The position numbers and the translations under genes were made by a program. Below, piece after piece: positions 1 to 8,046 of a stretch of 47,940 nt of DNA. Under the pieces are notes generated by a model, which saw only the letters and a list, made by a program, of their open reading frames with translations, did no database searches and had not been told where the DNA came from. Position 1 is the stretch's first letter, and each line of letters begins with the position of its first letter. The DNA comes from Lachnospiraceae bacterium UBA1712 (GTDB lineage Bacteria; Bacillota; Clostridia; Lachnospirales; Lachnospiraceae). The DNA is taken from the NCBI GenBank assembly GCA_002317175.1, contig DCJA01000028.1, positions 1-47,940 of the forward strand. Direction: 5' to 3'.

Positions 1-1589
1 GGGAAGAATAAAACATCGCGGATGGCTGGACTATCTGTGAGAAGCATACACAAACGGTCTATTCCGTAGCCAATACCACCTGTAGGTGCCATACCGATTT
101 CAAGAGCGTTAAGGAAGTCTTCATCTGTGTGGTTAGCTTCCTCATCACCCATGTCTGCAAGAGCATCCTGAGCCTTGAATCTCTCTCTCTGATCGATTGG
201 ATCATTAAGCTCTGAGTATGCGTTACACATTTCCCATCCATTGATGAACAGCTCAAATCTCTCTACATAGCCTTCCTTGTCTGGCTTCTTCTTTGTAAGA
301 GGTGAGATCTCAATTGGGTGATCCATGATGAATGTAGGCTGAAGGAGGTGCTCCTCTACGAAATCTTCAAAGAAGAGATTAAGAATATCACCCTTCTTGT
401 GATGTTCTTCGAACTCTACACCCTTTTCTTTAGCAATGGCCTTTGCGGCTGCATCGTCAGCGATTTCATCAAAATCAACGCCTGCATACTTCTTAACAGC
501 ATCGATCATTGTAAGTCTTTCAAATGGCTTACCAAAATCAAGCTCCAGCTCGCCGTACTTGAAGGTTGTTGTGCCAAGTACTTCCTGAGCTACTGTACGG
601 AACATGTTCTCTGTAAGATCCATCATTCCATAGTAATCTGTATATGCCTGATATAACTCCATAAGAGTGAATTCAGGGTTATGTCTTGTATCAAGACCTT
701 CATTTCTAAATACTCGACCTATCTCGTATACACGCTCCATACCGCCTACGATAAGTCTCTTTAAGTAAAGCTCAAGAGAGATACGAAGATTAAGGTCCTC
801 GTCAAGGGCATTGAAATGTGTCTGGAATGGTCTTGCTGCTGCACCACCTGCATTTGCTACAAGCATTGGTGTCTCAACTTCCATAAAGCCCTGTCCATCA
901 AGATACTTTCTGATAGTAGAGATAATCTTTGATCTCTTTACAAATGTATCCTTAACTTCAGCATTCATGATAAGGTCTGTATATCTCTGACGATATCTTG
1001 TATCTGTATTAGTAAGTCCGTGGAACTTCTCTGGAAGTGGCTGAAGGTTCTTACTAAGCATGGTCATCTCTACTGCGTGAATAGAGATTTCACCAGTCTT
1101 TGTTCTGAATACATAACCCTTGATACCATAGATATCACCGATATCTGACTTCTTAAAATCAGCATATGACTCTTCACCGATAGCATCTCTTGCTACGTAT
1201 ACCTGGATATTACCCTTAAGATCCTGAATATTACAGAATGAAGCCTTACCCATTACTCGCTTGAACATCATACGACCTGCGATTGAGACATTGATTGGAT
1301 CTGCATCCATAATCTCTCTTCTCTCATTGTAATCAGCATTGATTACTTCTCTTGTTGCTGCCTCATCCAGTCCCTCTGTATTAGGAGCCACTCTGCCGGC
1401 AAGCTTTACTGCCTCATGTTCATTGTATAATGACTTAGCCTCATCTGTATGATGTGTCTGGTCAAATTTTGTTATCTGAAATGGATCCTTTCCAGCCTCC
1501 TGAAGAGCAGCCAGCTTCTCTCTTCTAACCTTTACAAGCTGATTAATATCCTGTTCAGTCTGCTGTGCATTCTGATTCTGTTCTGCCAT
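1..1589 (-). CDS. lysS: Lysine--tRNA ligase, class II (3' end cut by window edge)
   Basis: The enzyme charges tRNA-Lys with lysine in the cytoplasm. Reading the minus strand from the ATG at 1587-1589 gives about 529 codons: an N-terminal OB-fold anticodon-binding part (GRMMFKRVMGKASFCNIQD), then the class II core with motif 2 (VFRNEGLDTRHNPEFT) and motif 3 (GGIGYGIDRLCMLLTDS). The window ends just after a RDVLFFP run, normally a few residues before the end of this family, so little is missing unless a C-terminal extension follows. It lies 66 bp downstream of greA, behind a hairpin that may attenuate it. No T-box leader was seen. Confidence 0.96.
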   Translation of the reverse strand, partial: MAEQNQNAQQTEQDINQLVKVRREKLAALQEAGKDPFQITKFDQTHHTDEAKSLYNEHEAVKLAGRVAPNTEGLDEAATREVINADYNERREIMDADPINVSIAGRMMFKRVMGKASFCNIQDLKGNIQVYVARDAIGEESYADFKKSDIGDIYGIKGYVFRTKTGEISIHAVEMTMLSKNLQPLPEKFHGLTNTDTRYRQRYTDLIMNAEVKDTFVKRSKIISTIRKYLDGQGFMEVETPMLVANAGGAAARPFQTHFNALDEDLNLRISLELYLKRLIVGGMERVYEIGRVFRNEGLDTRHNPEFTLMELYQAYTDYYGMMDLTENMFRTVAQEVLGTTTFKYGELELDFGKPFERLTMIDAVKKYAGVDFDEIADDAAAKAIAKEKGVEFEEHHKKGDILNLFFEDFVEEHLLQPTFIMDHPIEISPLTKKKPDKEGYVERFELFINGWEMCNAYSELNDPIDQRERFKAQDALADMGDEEANHTDEDFLNALEIGMAPTGGIGYGIDRLCMLLTDSPAIRDVLFF

Positions 1590-1611
1590 TGTTTTCTCCT
1601 CTATAAATCTC

Positions 1612-1640
1612 AAAAACAGCTTCCCCTTCGAGAAGCTGTT
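1612..1640 (-). terminator. Hairpin with U-tract between greA and lysS
   Basis: A perfect 9-bp inverted repeat (AACAGCTTC at 1615-1623, GAAGCTGTT at 1632-1640) is followed on the minus strand by five T. It lies just before the lysS ribosome-binding site. It is either the greA terminator or a partial terminator that lowers lysS expression relative to greA. Confidence 0.75.
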
Positions 1641-1655
1641 AAACATTCACACTTA

Positions 1656-2141
1656 CTAGTTAGATCTCTGAATATCAAGTACCTTATACTTGAATATTCC
1701 TGCTACTGTCTCAACCTTAACAGTATCTCCAACCTTTGCACCGATAAGTGCCTTACCTACTGGAGACTCATTTGAGATCTTTCCGTTAAGACTGTCGGCC
1801 TCAGTAGAACCTACGATCTTGTATTCACAGTCCTCTTTCTCAGCCATGTCTCTTACAAGAACCTTACATCCTACATTGATCTTGCCAAGGTCAACCTCTT
1901 CTTCATCAACTACTTCTGCGTTCTTAAGTATGTTCTCAAGCTGCTCGATTCTTGCTTCGATATCACGCTGCTCATCTTTAGCTGCATCGTATTCAGCATT
2001 TTCTGATAAGTCACCCTGAGCTCTTGCTTCCTTAATCTTCTCAGCAACTTCCTGACGTCTTACAACCTTAAGGTTTTCAAGCTCGTCCTCATATTTTTTG
2101 AGACCTTCATAGGTCAATACGTTCTTTTTCTTCTCATCCAT
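1656..2141 (-). CDS. greA: Transcription elongation factor GreA
   Basis: GreA stimulates transcript cleavage by backtracked RNA polymerase. The 161-residue product has the family's usual length and layout: an N-terminal antiparallel coiled coil (LTYEGLKKYEDELENLKVV, then RGDLSENAEYDAAK-like ARAQGDLSENAEYDAAKDEQ, which carries the acidic tip) and a C-terminal FKBP-like domain with SPVGKALIGAKVGDTV. The start ATG lies 70 bp downstream of a near-perfect SigA promoter. It is the first gene of a greA-lysS unit, a common arrangement in Bacillota. Confidence 0.97.
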   Translation of the reverse strand: MDEKKKNVLTYEGLKKYEDELENLKVVRRQEVAEKIKEARAQGDLSENAEYDAAKDEQRDIEARIEQLENILKNAEVVDEEEVDLGKINVGCKVLVRDMAEKEDCEYKIVGSTEADSLNGKISNESPVGKALIGAKVGDTVKVETVAGIFKYKVLDIQRSN

Positions 2142-2210
2142 TGTTCAAACCCTCTTTTATACATTGTTTGTACTACAGAAATCTATTAATGGTATTCTAT
2201 AACCTTGTGT

Positions 2211-2239
2211 ATTATAGCCAAGAAATGCGCTACTGTCAA
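2211..2239 (-). promoter_or_regulatory. SigA promoter of greA-lysS
   Basis: On the minus strand the sequence is TTGACA (2234-2239), a 17-bp spacer, then TATAAT (2211-2216): both hexamers are perfect consensus. It lies in the dusB-greA gap, so greA-lysS need not depend on the upstream operon. Confidence 0.9.
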
Positions 2240-2253
2240 GGTTTACAAGCTTT

Positions 2254-3219
2254 TCAGCAAAATATCTCCTGGGCCGTTGCCAGCATATCTTCCATGGTTT
2301 CCATGGTGTTGATTTTACTTCTCAGTTTTGCACCACCAGGCATACCACTGCTGTACCAGGCCAGATGCTTTCTCATTTCCCTGACTCCTGTATATTCGCC
2401 CTTGTACTGTAGCTGAAGGGCAGCATGCTCTCTGACTGTTTCAAACATCTCTGCTCTGCTGGGTCTTTCAAGGATTTCTCCTGTATTTAGATAATGCGTT
2501 ACTTCCCTGAATATCCAGGGATTGCCCTCTGCTGCTCTGCCGATTGCTACTCCATCGCAGCCTGTCTCCTCCAGCATTCTCTGGGCAGAAGGTCCATCCA
2601 CTACATCACCATTGCCGATAACCGGTATTCGCACTCTTTCCTTCACTCTTCTGATTACTTCCCAGTCAGCTTCACCACTGTAATACTGTTCTCTTGTTCT
2701 GCCATGTACTACCACTGCTGAAGCACCGCTCTCCTGAGCTACATAAGCTATCTCTGGCGCCAGTATCTCATCACGCTCAAAGCCTTTTCTTATCTTTACT
2801 GTTACTGGCTTACTGGTGTTCTTTACTATTGCTTCTACTATATCTCCCACCAGCTTTGGGTTTTTCATCAATGCGCTGCCTTCGCCGTTGTTGACTACCT
2901 TTGGAACAGGACAGCCCATATTGATATCCAGAATATCATAGGGCCTTTCCTCTATTCGTTTCGCTTGTGTAGCCATTATCTTTGGGTCCGCTCCAAAGAG
3001 CTGAAGAGATACCTTCCCCTCGTCCTGATGTATCTCAAGCAGGCTTTCTGTATTCTTATTATTGTACATAATAGCCTTGGCGCTTATCATTTCCATGCAG
3101 ACCATGCCTGCTCCCTGTTTGGCGCATAACAGACGAAATGGCAGGTCGCTTACGCCTGCCATAGGAGCCAGTATTATATTATTGTCTAAACTTACGTTAC
3201 CAATCTGTAAGCTGCTCAT
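2254..3219 (-). CDS. dusB: tRNA-dihydrouridine synthase
   Basis: This FMN enzyme reduces uridines in the tRNA D-loop. The 321-residue product starts with the flavin-binding APMAGVSDLPFR of the TIM barrel, then has NMGCPVPKVV with the catalytic cysteine, VTVKIRKGF, VVHGRTREQYYSG and IGNGDV. A helical C-terminal domain follows. It is last in the argF-birA-coaX cluster, 15 bp after coaX. The ribosome-binding site is weak, which suggests translation coupled to coaX. DusB rather than another Dus paralogue is assigned from overall similarity only. Confidence 0.93.
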   Translation of the reverse strand: MSSLQIGNVSLDNNIILAPMAGVSDLPFRLLCAKQGAGMVCMEMISAKAIMYNNKNTESLLEIHQDEGKVSLQLFGADPKIMATQAKRIEERPYDILDINMGCPVPKVVNNGEGSALMKNPKLVGDIVEAIVKNTSKPVTVKIRKGFERDEILAPEIAYVAQESGASAVVVHGRTREQYYSGEADWEVIRRVKERVRIPVIGNGDVVDGPSAQRMLEETGCDGVAIGRAAEGNPWIFREVTHYLNTGEILERPSRAEMFETVREHAALQLQYKGEYTGVREMRKHLAWYSSGMPGGAKLRSKINTMETMEDMLATAQEIFC

Positions 3220-3234
3220 CCGTTCTGTATCTTT

Positions 3235-4005
3235 CTATTTCTTATTCTTGTTATATATGATTCTAAGTCCCTCCAGAGTAAGTGAACTGTCATAGACCTG
3301 TATCATATCTGTCTCTTCTGATATTATTCTGCCGAGACCACCTGTTGCCACTACCTTCATATCACTAAGTCCGGATTCTTCCTTGACCTTATTGATAATA
3401 TATTCAGTCTGACCTATCTGACCATACACAAGTCCTGCCTGCATAGATGATATGGTCTCCTGAGCAAGAATTGACTTTGGCTTCTTTATCTCTATCTCAG
3501 GAAGCTTAGCTGTATCTTCCCACAAAGCCTTTGCTGAGATTCTGATACCTGGTGCTGTAATTCCTGCTACGAATTCGCCCTTTGCTGTTATAAGGTCATA
3601 GGTTGTAGCTGTACCAAAATCCAGTACAAATACAGGTCCGCCATATTTTTCATAGGCGCCTACTGCGTCTACAATTCTGTCTGGTCCTATTTCCTTTGGA
3701 TTCTCAGTTACAATCTTTATTCCTGTCTTCAGGCCTGCTCCAACTATCATTGGATTGACCTTTACATATTTGATTATTGCTCCAGTAAGTGAATGCATTA
3801 CATTTGGCACTACACTTACTACTATACATCCATCAATATCGTCTACAGATATTCCATTGGCCCCTAACAGACCGATTATCTGTAATCCATACTCATCTGA
3901 AGTATGCATAGCCTTGGACATCATTCTAAATGTGGTGAGTAATGTCTCCTCTTTATATACGCCAAACGTAATATTGGTATTTCCTACATCTACAACAAAA
4001 AGCAT
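3235..4005 (-). CDS. coaX: Type III pantothenate kinase
   Basis: CoaX phosphorylates pantothenate in the first step of coenzyme A synthesis. The 256-residue product has the ASKHA-fold P-loop DVGNTNITFGVY at residues 6-17, GPDRIVDAVGAYEKYG and FVLDFGTATTYDLI, all family hallmarks. GGAG sits 5 bp before the ATG, overlapping the TAG stop of the gene upstream. It is placed directly after birA and the 117-residue gene, as in many Clostridia, so biotin and CoA cofactor functions are co-transcribed. Confidence 0.96.
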   Translation of the reverse strand: MLFVVDVGNTNITFGVYKEETLLTTFRMMSKAMHTSDEYGLQIIGLLGANGISVDDIDGCIVVSVVPNVMHSLTGAIIKYVKVNPMIVGAGLKTGIKIVTENPKEIGPDRIVDAVGAYEKYGGPVFVLDFGTATTYDLITAKGEFVAGITAPGIRISAKALWEDTAKLPEIEIKKPKSILAQETISSMQAGLVYGQIGQTEYIINKVKEESGLSDMKVVATGGLGRIISEETDMIQVYDSSLTLEGLRIIYNKNKK

Positions 4006-4013
4006 ATATTCTC

Positions 4014-4367
4014 CTAATCCTCTGCCTTAAGCAGATCATCTATACTCTCATGTAAAAACAGCACTCTGTAATACAGTGACAGAGACTGTAACAGCTCCTG
4101 TTTGGTATTACGTATCTTATTGATCAGAAGACCTGCACTTATATCATCATACAGATAATCTTCTTCTGCTGCTGTTGTCTCAAATTCCAGCTCGCCGTCT
4201 TTTGAGAATTCTATGGTGAAGATACCTCCTACCTCTTCAGTAAAAAGTACACACATTATGTGCAGTTCTTCCTGTATTGATTCTGGTATCTTTGCGAATT
4301 CTTTATTAAAATAATATTTTTTTTCGTAAGCATTGGCTCCACAGAGCACTACTTTATCTTCACTCAT
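4014..4367 (-). CDS. DUF6145-like protein of unknown function
   Basis: This 117-residue, acidic, probably cytoplasmic protein has no signal peptide or membrane segment. It starts MSEDKVVLCGANAYEKKYYF, and the middle part is predicted alpha/beta. It resembles the small DUF6145 family that sits between birA and coaX in Lachnospiraceae; that name is from memory. Its ATG follows the birA stop codon with no gap (TAAATG), so translation is coupled. I can assign no function. Confidence 0.8.
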   Translation of the reverse strand: MSEDKVVLCGANAYEKKYYFNKEFAKIPESIQEELHIMCVLFTEEVGGIFTIEFSKDGELEFETTAAEEDYLYDDISAGLLINKIRNTKQELLQSLSLYYRVLFLHESIDDLLKAED

Positions 4368-5102
4368 TTATACATACCCATATATGCCACGCACTGATAC
4401 CTCTCCTGCGTAGACACATGTCACTTCCTCATCATGCTTTACTTTAAGCTGTCCTCGTTCGTCTATTCCCAGACAGATTCCCTTGTACTCGCCTTCTGGA
4501 TCAAGTACTGTTACCTCTGTGTCCATACTCACAAGGGCTTCCTCGTACTCTTCTTTAAGATTGCTTAGATCCCCTGTCTCCATAAAGCTATCAATCAGTT
4601 TCTCAAGATGATAGATTATACTCTCCAGCAGACTGTCATGATCCACACAGTCATCTGTCTCTATCAGTACAGATGTGGATCTGTCTGATAGATCCTCTGG
4701 GAAGCTTTCCTGATTGGTATTTACTCCACAGCCTATGATGATATGTCCTGTCTCTGCTATCGCCTCTGTCAGAATACCACATATCTTCTTACCATTAATG
4801 ACTATGTCATTGGGCCATTTGATAGAAGTCTCTATATCCATATCCGCCAATGCCCTTCTTACAGCCATGGCCATAACAAGTGTCAGCATTGAACAGTCAC
4901 TCAGATCCATCCTGGGCTTTAGCAGTACTGAAAAGGTAAGTGCTGTTCCAGGCTCGGTAAGCCACTGTCTGCCTCTTCTGCCCTTGCCTGCATTCTGATA
5001 CTGTGCACTGACTACAGTTATATCTTCGCTGTTCCAGCCATCTGCCACAAGTCTCTTTAGATATTCATTGGTTGAATCTACTTCATCAAGATTAATAGTC
5101 AT
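4368..5102 (-). CDS. birA: Biotin--[acetyl-CoA-carboxylase] ligase
   Basis: The enzyme activates biotin to biotinyl-5'-AMP and transfers it to carboxylase biotin domains. The 244-residue product shows DSTNEYLKRL, the adenylate-binding GKGRRGRQW and SIKWPNDIVINGKKICGIL, then a short C-terminal SH3-like domain. There is no N-terminal helix-turn-helix, so it is a group I ligase without the repressor function of E. coli BirA. Its ATG overlaps the argF stop (TAATG), so the two genes are translationally coupled. Confidence 0.95.
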   Translation of the reverse strand: MTINLDEVDSTNEYLKRLVADGWNSEDITVVSAQYQNAGKGRRGRQWLTEPGTALTFSVLLKPRMDLSDCSMLTLVMAMAVRRALADMDIETSIKWPNDIVINGKKICGILTEAIAETGHIIIGCGVNTNQESFPEDLSDRSTSVLIETDDCVDHDSLLESIIYHLEKLIDSFMETGDLSNLKEEYEEALVSMDTEVTVLDPEGEYKGICLGIDERGQLKVKHDEEVTCVYAGEVSVRGIYGYV

Positions 5103-6097
5103 TAAAACTCTGCTCCCATAGTAGCTGCCATTACAGCCTTGATTGTATGCATACGGTTCTCAGCTTCCTGGAATACTACCGACTGAGCTGATTCAAATAC
5201 TTCATCTGTTACTTCCAGATCTTCAAAACCGAACTGCTCGCCCTTTTCCTTGCCTATCTGAGTCTTAAGATCATGATAAGCTGGGAGACAGTGCATAAAT
5301 ACTGCATCCTTGCCAGCATTATCCATAACAGCCTTTGTTACCTTATACGGTGTAAGGTCATCAATTCGCTCTACCCATGCGCTGTCTGGCTCGCCCATTG
5401 ATACCCATACATCTGTATATACTACATCCTGATTCTTAGTTCCTTCCATTACATCCTCTGTAAGTGTTACAGAACCACCTGTCTGTGCTGCGATTTCTTC
5501 GCATGTCTTAACAAGCTCTGGGTCTGGGAAATACTTCTTGTTAGAGCAAAGTGTAATATGCATACCCATCTTTGCACAGGTTACCATCCAGCTATTGGCC
5601 ATGTTATATCTGGCATCACCCATGTATACTACTTTGATACCCTTTGTACGTCCAAATACTTCTTTGATTGTAAGAAGATCTGCTAACATCTGTGTTGGAT
5701 GGAATTCATTGGTCAGACCATTCCATACAGGAACTGATGCCTGCTTTGCCAGCTCCTCAACGATCTCCTGACCAAAACCACGATATTCTATTCCTTCGAA
5801 CATACCACTGAGAACTCTTGCTGTATCAGCTATACTTTCCTTCTTGCCAATCTGTGAGCTTGCTGGCTCAAGGTAAGTAGTTCCCATTCCAAGATCGTGT
5901 GCTGCTACTTCAAATGAGCAACGTGTACGTGTTGATGTCTTCTCAAAGATAAGCGCTACATTCTTACCCTTTAATACATCTACAAGTTCCCCTGCCTTCT
6001 TTTTTGCCTTAAGTGTTGCAGCCAGATCTACAAGATATTCTATCTCCTCTGGTGTGTAATCTAACAGTTTTAAAAAATCGCGTCCTTTTAAATCCAT
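5102..6097 (-). CDS. argF: Ornithine carbamoyltransferase
   Basis: It makes citrulline from ornithine and carbamoyl phosphate, the sixth step of arginine synthesis (catabolic use in reverse is possible). The 331-residue product has the carbamoyl-phosphate loop STRTR at residues 55-59, HPTQ, a GDARYNMANSW segment and the ornithine/catalytic HCLPAYHD. It heads the argF-birA-DUF6145-coaX-dusB run. The leader holds two copies of a GCAAACTGTTTGC-type palindrome. No other arg gene is nearby, so anabolic versus catabolic role cannot be told from context. Confidence 0.95.
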   Translation of the reverse strand: MDLKGRDFLKLLDYTPEEIEYLVDLAATLKAKKKAGELVDVLKGKNVALIFEKTSTRTRCSFEVAAHDLGMGTTYLEPASSQIGKKESIADTARVLSGMFEGIEYRGFGQEIVEELAKQASVPVWNGLTNEFHPTQMLADLLTIKEVFGRTKGIKVVYMGDARYNMANSWMVTCAKMGMHITLCSNKKYFPDPELVKTCEEIAAQTGGSVTLTEDVMEGTKNQDVVYTDVWVSMGEPDSAWVERIDDLTPYKVTKAVMDNAGKDAVFMHCLPAYHDLKTQIGKEKGEQFGFEDLEVTDEVFESAQSVVFQEAENRMHTIKAVMAATMGAEF

Positions 6098-6126
6098 CTA
6101 CATAAACCTCTCTATACATATATTTG

Positions 6127-6177
6127 GCAAACTGTTTGCTCATCTTTTATGTGTTCAGATGTATAAAAACTGTTTGC
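6127..6177. promoter_or_regulatory. Paired palindromic operator-like sites upstream of argF
   Basis: A 13-bp palindrome GCAAACTGTTTGC occupies 6127-6139. A near-copy AAACTGTTTGC lies at 6167-6177, 38 bp away. Both are in the argF leader, 30-80 bp before the ATG. They do not match the ArgR box or the CcpA cre consensus. No convincing SigA hexamers were found around them. Confidence 0.45.
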
Positions 6178-6184
6178 TATGAAA

Positions 6185-6221
6185 AACCATTAAGCCTTAC
6201 CCCTTTCGGAATAAGGCTTAA
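6185..6221 (-). terminator. Terminator of the nfeD-stomatin operon
   Basis: A 10-bp stem (6190-6199 with 6212-6221) is followed on the minus strand by ATGG and five T. It sits 98 bp after the stomatin stop codon and before the argF leader. Confidence 0.65.
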
Positions 6222-6318
6222 AGCTATAAGTTCTATAGGTATATTACCATTTATTCTGCTTATTTATCAACCCCTAGGGCTTGTGTCTGTCACACTCCTG
6301 CCTACTAATAAAGGGCTT

Positions 6319-7242
6319 TTACTGGCTGTCCTTAAGTACTTCCTTGATAGAAGTTGAAAGACCAGCGATTCCCTGAATTTCACTTGGGATAATAATCTTT
6401 GTTGCCTTTCCATCAGCTGCCTTCTCAAATGCTTCAAGACTCTTCATCTGAAGAACTGCTGCATCTGCTCCAGCTTCCTTAAGCATACGGATACCTTCTG
6501 CCTTAGCCTGCTGTACCTTTAAGATAGCCTCTGCCTCACCTTCTGCTTCACGAAGCATCTTTTCCTTCTGAGCTTCTGCACGAAGGATTGCTGACTGCTT
6601 CTCTGCTTCTGCTTCGAGGATAGCTGCTTCTTTCTTACCTTCTGCAACAGTTACGCTTGCCTTCTTCTCACCTTCTGCTCTTGTTACAGCTTCACGTCTT
6701 TCACGCTCTGCCTTCATCTGCTTCTCCATTGCGTTCTGGATCTCTGCAGGTGGGATGATGTTCTTTAACTCTACACGGTTAACCTTGATACCCCATGGAT
6801 CTGTTGCTTCATCAAGGGATGCTCTCATCTTGGTATTGATTGTCTCTCTTGATGTAAGTGTCTGGTCAAGCTCGAGCTCACCAATAATGTTACGAAGTGT
6901 TGTTGCTGTTAAGTTCTCAATAGCCATAAGTGGATTCTCAACACCGTATGCAAATAACTTTGGATCTGTTATCTGATAGAATACGACTGTATCGATTCTC
7001 ATTGTTACGTTATCCTTTGTGATAACTGGCTGTGGTGCGAAGTCTACAACCTGCTCCTTAAGAAGAACCTTTCTTGCTACCTTATCAATGAATGGTAACT
7101 TTACATGAAGACCAACTGACCATGTTCCCTGGTATGCACCAAGTCTTTCAATAATAAATGCGTGTGCCTGAGGTACTACTCTGATGTTGGCAAGCACTGC
7201 CCATAATACTGTTACTACTAAAAAAATGAAAAACCAAACCAT
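6319..7242 (-). CDS. SPFH/Band 7 (stomatin-like) membrane protein
   Basis: The 307-residue protein has an N-terminal membrane segment (MVWFFIFLVVTVLWAVLA), an SPFH domain (about residues 20-170), and a long charged coiled coil with AEGEKKA/AEAEKQ-type repeats (about 180-250). This is the family layout of proteins that oligomerise in membrane microdomains. An AAGGAGG site precedes the ATG. Its NfeD partner gene lies 2 bp upstream, the classic stomatin-NfeD pair, which supports a role in membrane protein quality control or membrane order. The precise role is not known from sequence. Confidence 0.92.
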   Translation of the reverse strand: MVWFFIFLVVTVLWAVLANIRVVPQAHAFIIERLGAYQGTWSVGLHVKLPFIDKVARKVLLKEQVVDFAPQPVITKDNVTMRIDTVVFYQITDPKLFAYGVENPLMAIENLTATTLRNIIGELELDQTLTSRETINTKMRASLDEATDPWGIKVNRVELKNIIPPAEIQNAMEKQMKAERERREAVTRAEGEKKASVTVAEGKKEAAILEAEAEKQSAILRAEAQKEKMLREAEGEAEAILKVQQAKAEGIRMLKEAGADAAVLQMKSLEAFEKAADGKATKIIIPSEIQGIAGLSTSIKEVLKDSQ

Positions 7243-7244
7243 TG

Positions 7245-7688
7245 TTATTTCTCCTCCTTCACTTCTTCTACGATAGCTTTTACACCTTCAATGGTTATAA
7301 CTGAAATAAGTGTTCCCACACCTATTACCGTTCCGTCTTTTGGGGTACGGGCTGTCCATTCCATACCATCAATCTTTACCTTACCTGTAGCCTTAATGTT
7401 ATCAATCTCTTCTGTAACATAAGCATGTTTTCCAACAAGCCCTTCTGCATTGGTAAGTGTTCTTGTCTTGTTAAATGCTTTTAGTGCTAAAGGTCTTGTA
7501 AAATAAAGTAATGCAACTGACACTACTAAAAATACAATTATCTGTACCAGAACTGGTGCTCCAATCGCTGCAAAGATTGCTGCTATAATTGCGCCTCCGG
7601 CAAACCAGATGGTTGTAAGACCTAGTGTCAATGCCTCTATTACTGCCATGACTACAATAATTGCAATCCATAAAATCGTCATACTCAT
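7245..7688 (-). CDS. NfeD-family membrane protein
   Basis: The 147-residue product begins with two to three hydrophobic segments (MSMTILWIAIIVVMAVIEA, then VLVQIIVFLVVSVALLYF) and ends in a soluble OB-fold (GLVGKHAYVTEEIDN... DGMEWTART). This is the short NfeD form that partners with SPFH proteins. I use the ATG at 7686-7688, which has AGGAGG 8 bp upstream; the longer frame would need an ATT start. It is the first gene of a two-gene operon with its own promoter at 7747-7775. Confidence 0.9.
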   Translation of the reverse strand: MSMTILWIAIIVVMAVIEALTLGLTTIWFAGGAIIAAIFAAIGAPVLVQIIVFLVVSVALLYFTRPLALKAFNKTRTLTNAEGLVGKHAYVTEEIDNIKATGKVKIDGMEWTARTPKDGTVIGVGTLISVITIEGVKAIVEEVKEEK

Positions 7689-7746
7689 AATCAATTCCTC
7701 CTATCCCCTGTTTATCTCATTTGCAGGAACCCTTCCTTATGTGCTA

Positions 7747-7775
7747 ATTATACAATACAATATACCCTTAAACAA
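7747..7775 (-). promoter_or_regulatory. SigA promoter of nfeD-stomatin
   Basis: The minus strand has TTGTTT (7770-7775), a 17-bp spacer, and TATAAT (7747-7752), about 60 bp before the chosen ATG. Confidence 0.75.
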
Positions 7776-7856
7776 CAAGCCCTTATACCAAAGTAGCTCA
7801 GGCAATACTTACTCTAAATGCAAAATAAAGCTTCTTATTTTGTCAATTCATTAGCT

Positions 7857-7977
7857 CCTATAATAATTCATATTAGGACTCTCCGCAGGCTCGTTACTTA
7901 ACGAGGTTTTTTACGAGTTTAGTAACGTGAGCACGAGGACCGAGAGCGAAAGCGTTCCTAATATGAATTATTATAGG
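7857..7977. repeat. 121-bp element with 22-bp perfect inverted ends (MITE/REP-like)
   Basis: The arms 7857-7878 and 7956-7977 are perfect 22-bp inverted repeats. The interior is GC-richer than its surroundings and has nested pairings: GCTC-GTTACT with AGTAAC-GT-GAGC, CTCTC with GAGAG, and a small GCGAAAGC hairpin. The whole element can fold into one long stem. It has no ORF. It lies in the 352-bp gap between the nfeD promoter and the cell-wall hydrolase terminator. No target duplication is evident, and only one copy is in the window. Confidence 0.7.
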
Positions 7978-7990
7978 GTTTTATTTGCAC

Positions 7991-8019
7991 AAAAAAGGAT
8001 CGACTTTAGGTCGATCCTT
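7991..8019 (-). terminator. Terminator of the SleB-like hydrolase gene
   Basis: A perfect 10-bp stem (7995-8004 with 8010-8019) with a 5-nt loop is followed on the minus strand by a run of T (complement of 7991-7996). Confidence 0.9.
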
Positions 8020-8046
8020 ATAGTTTGTTGGGTGAATTGTTATCAT

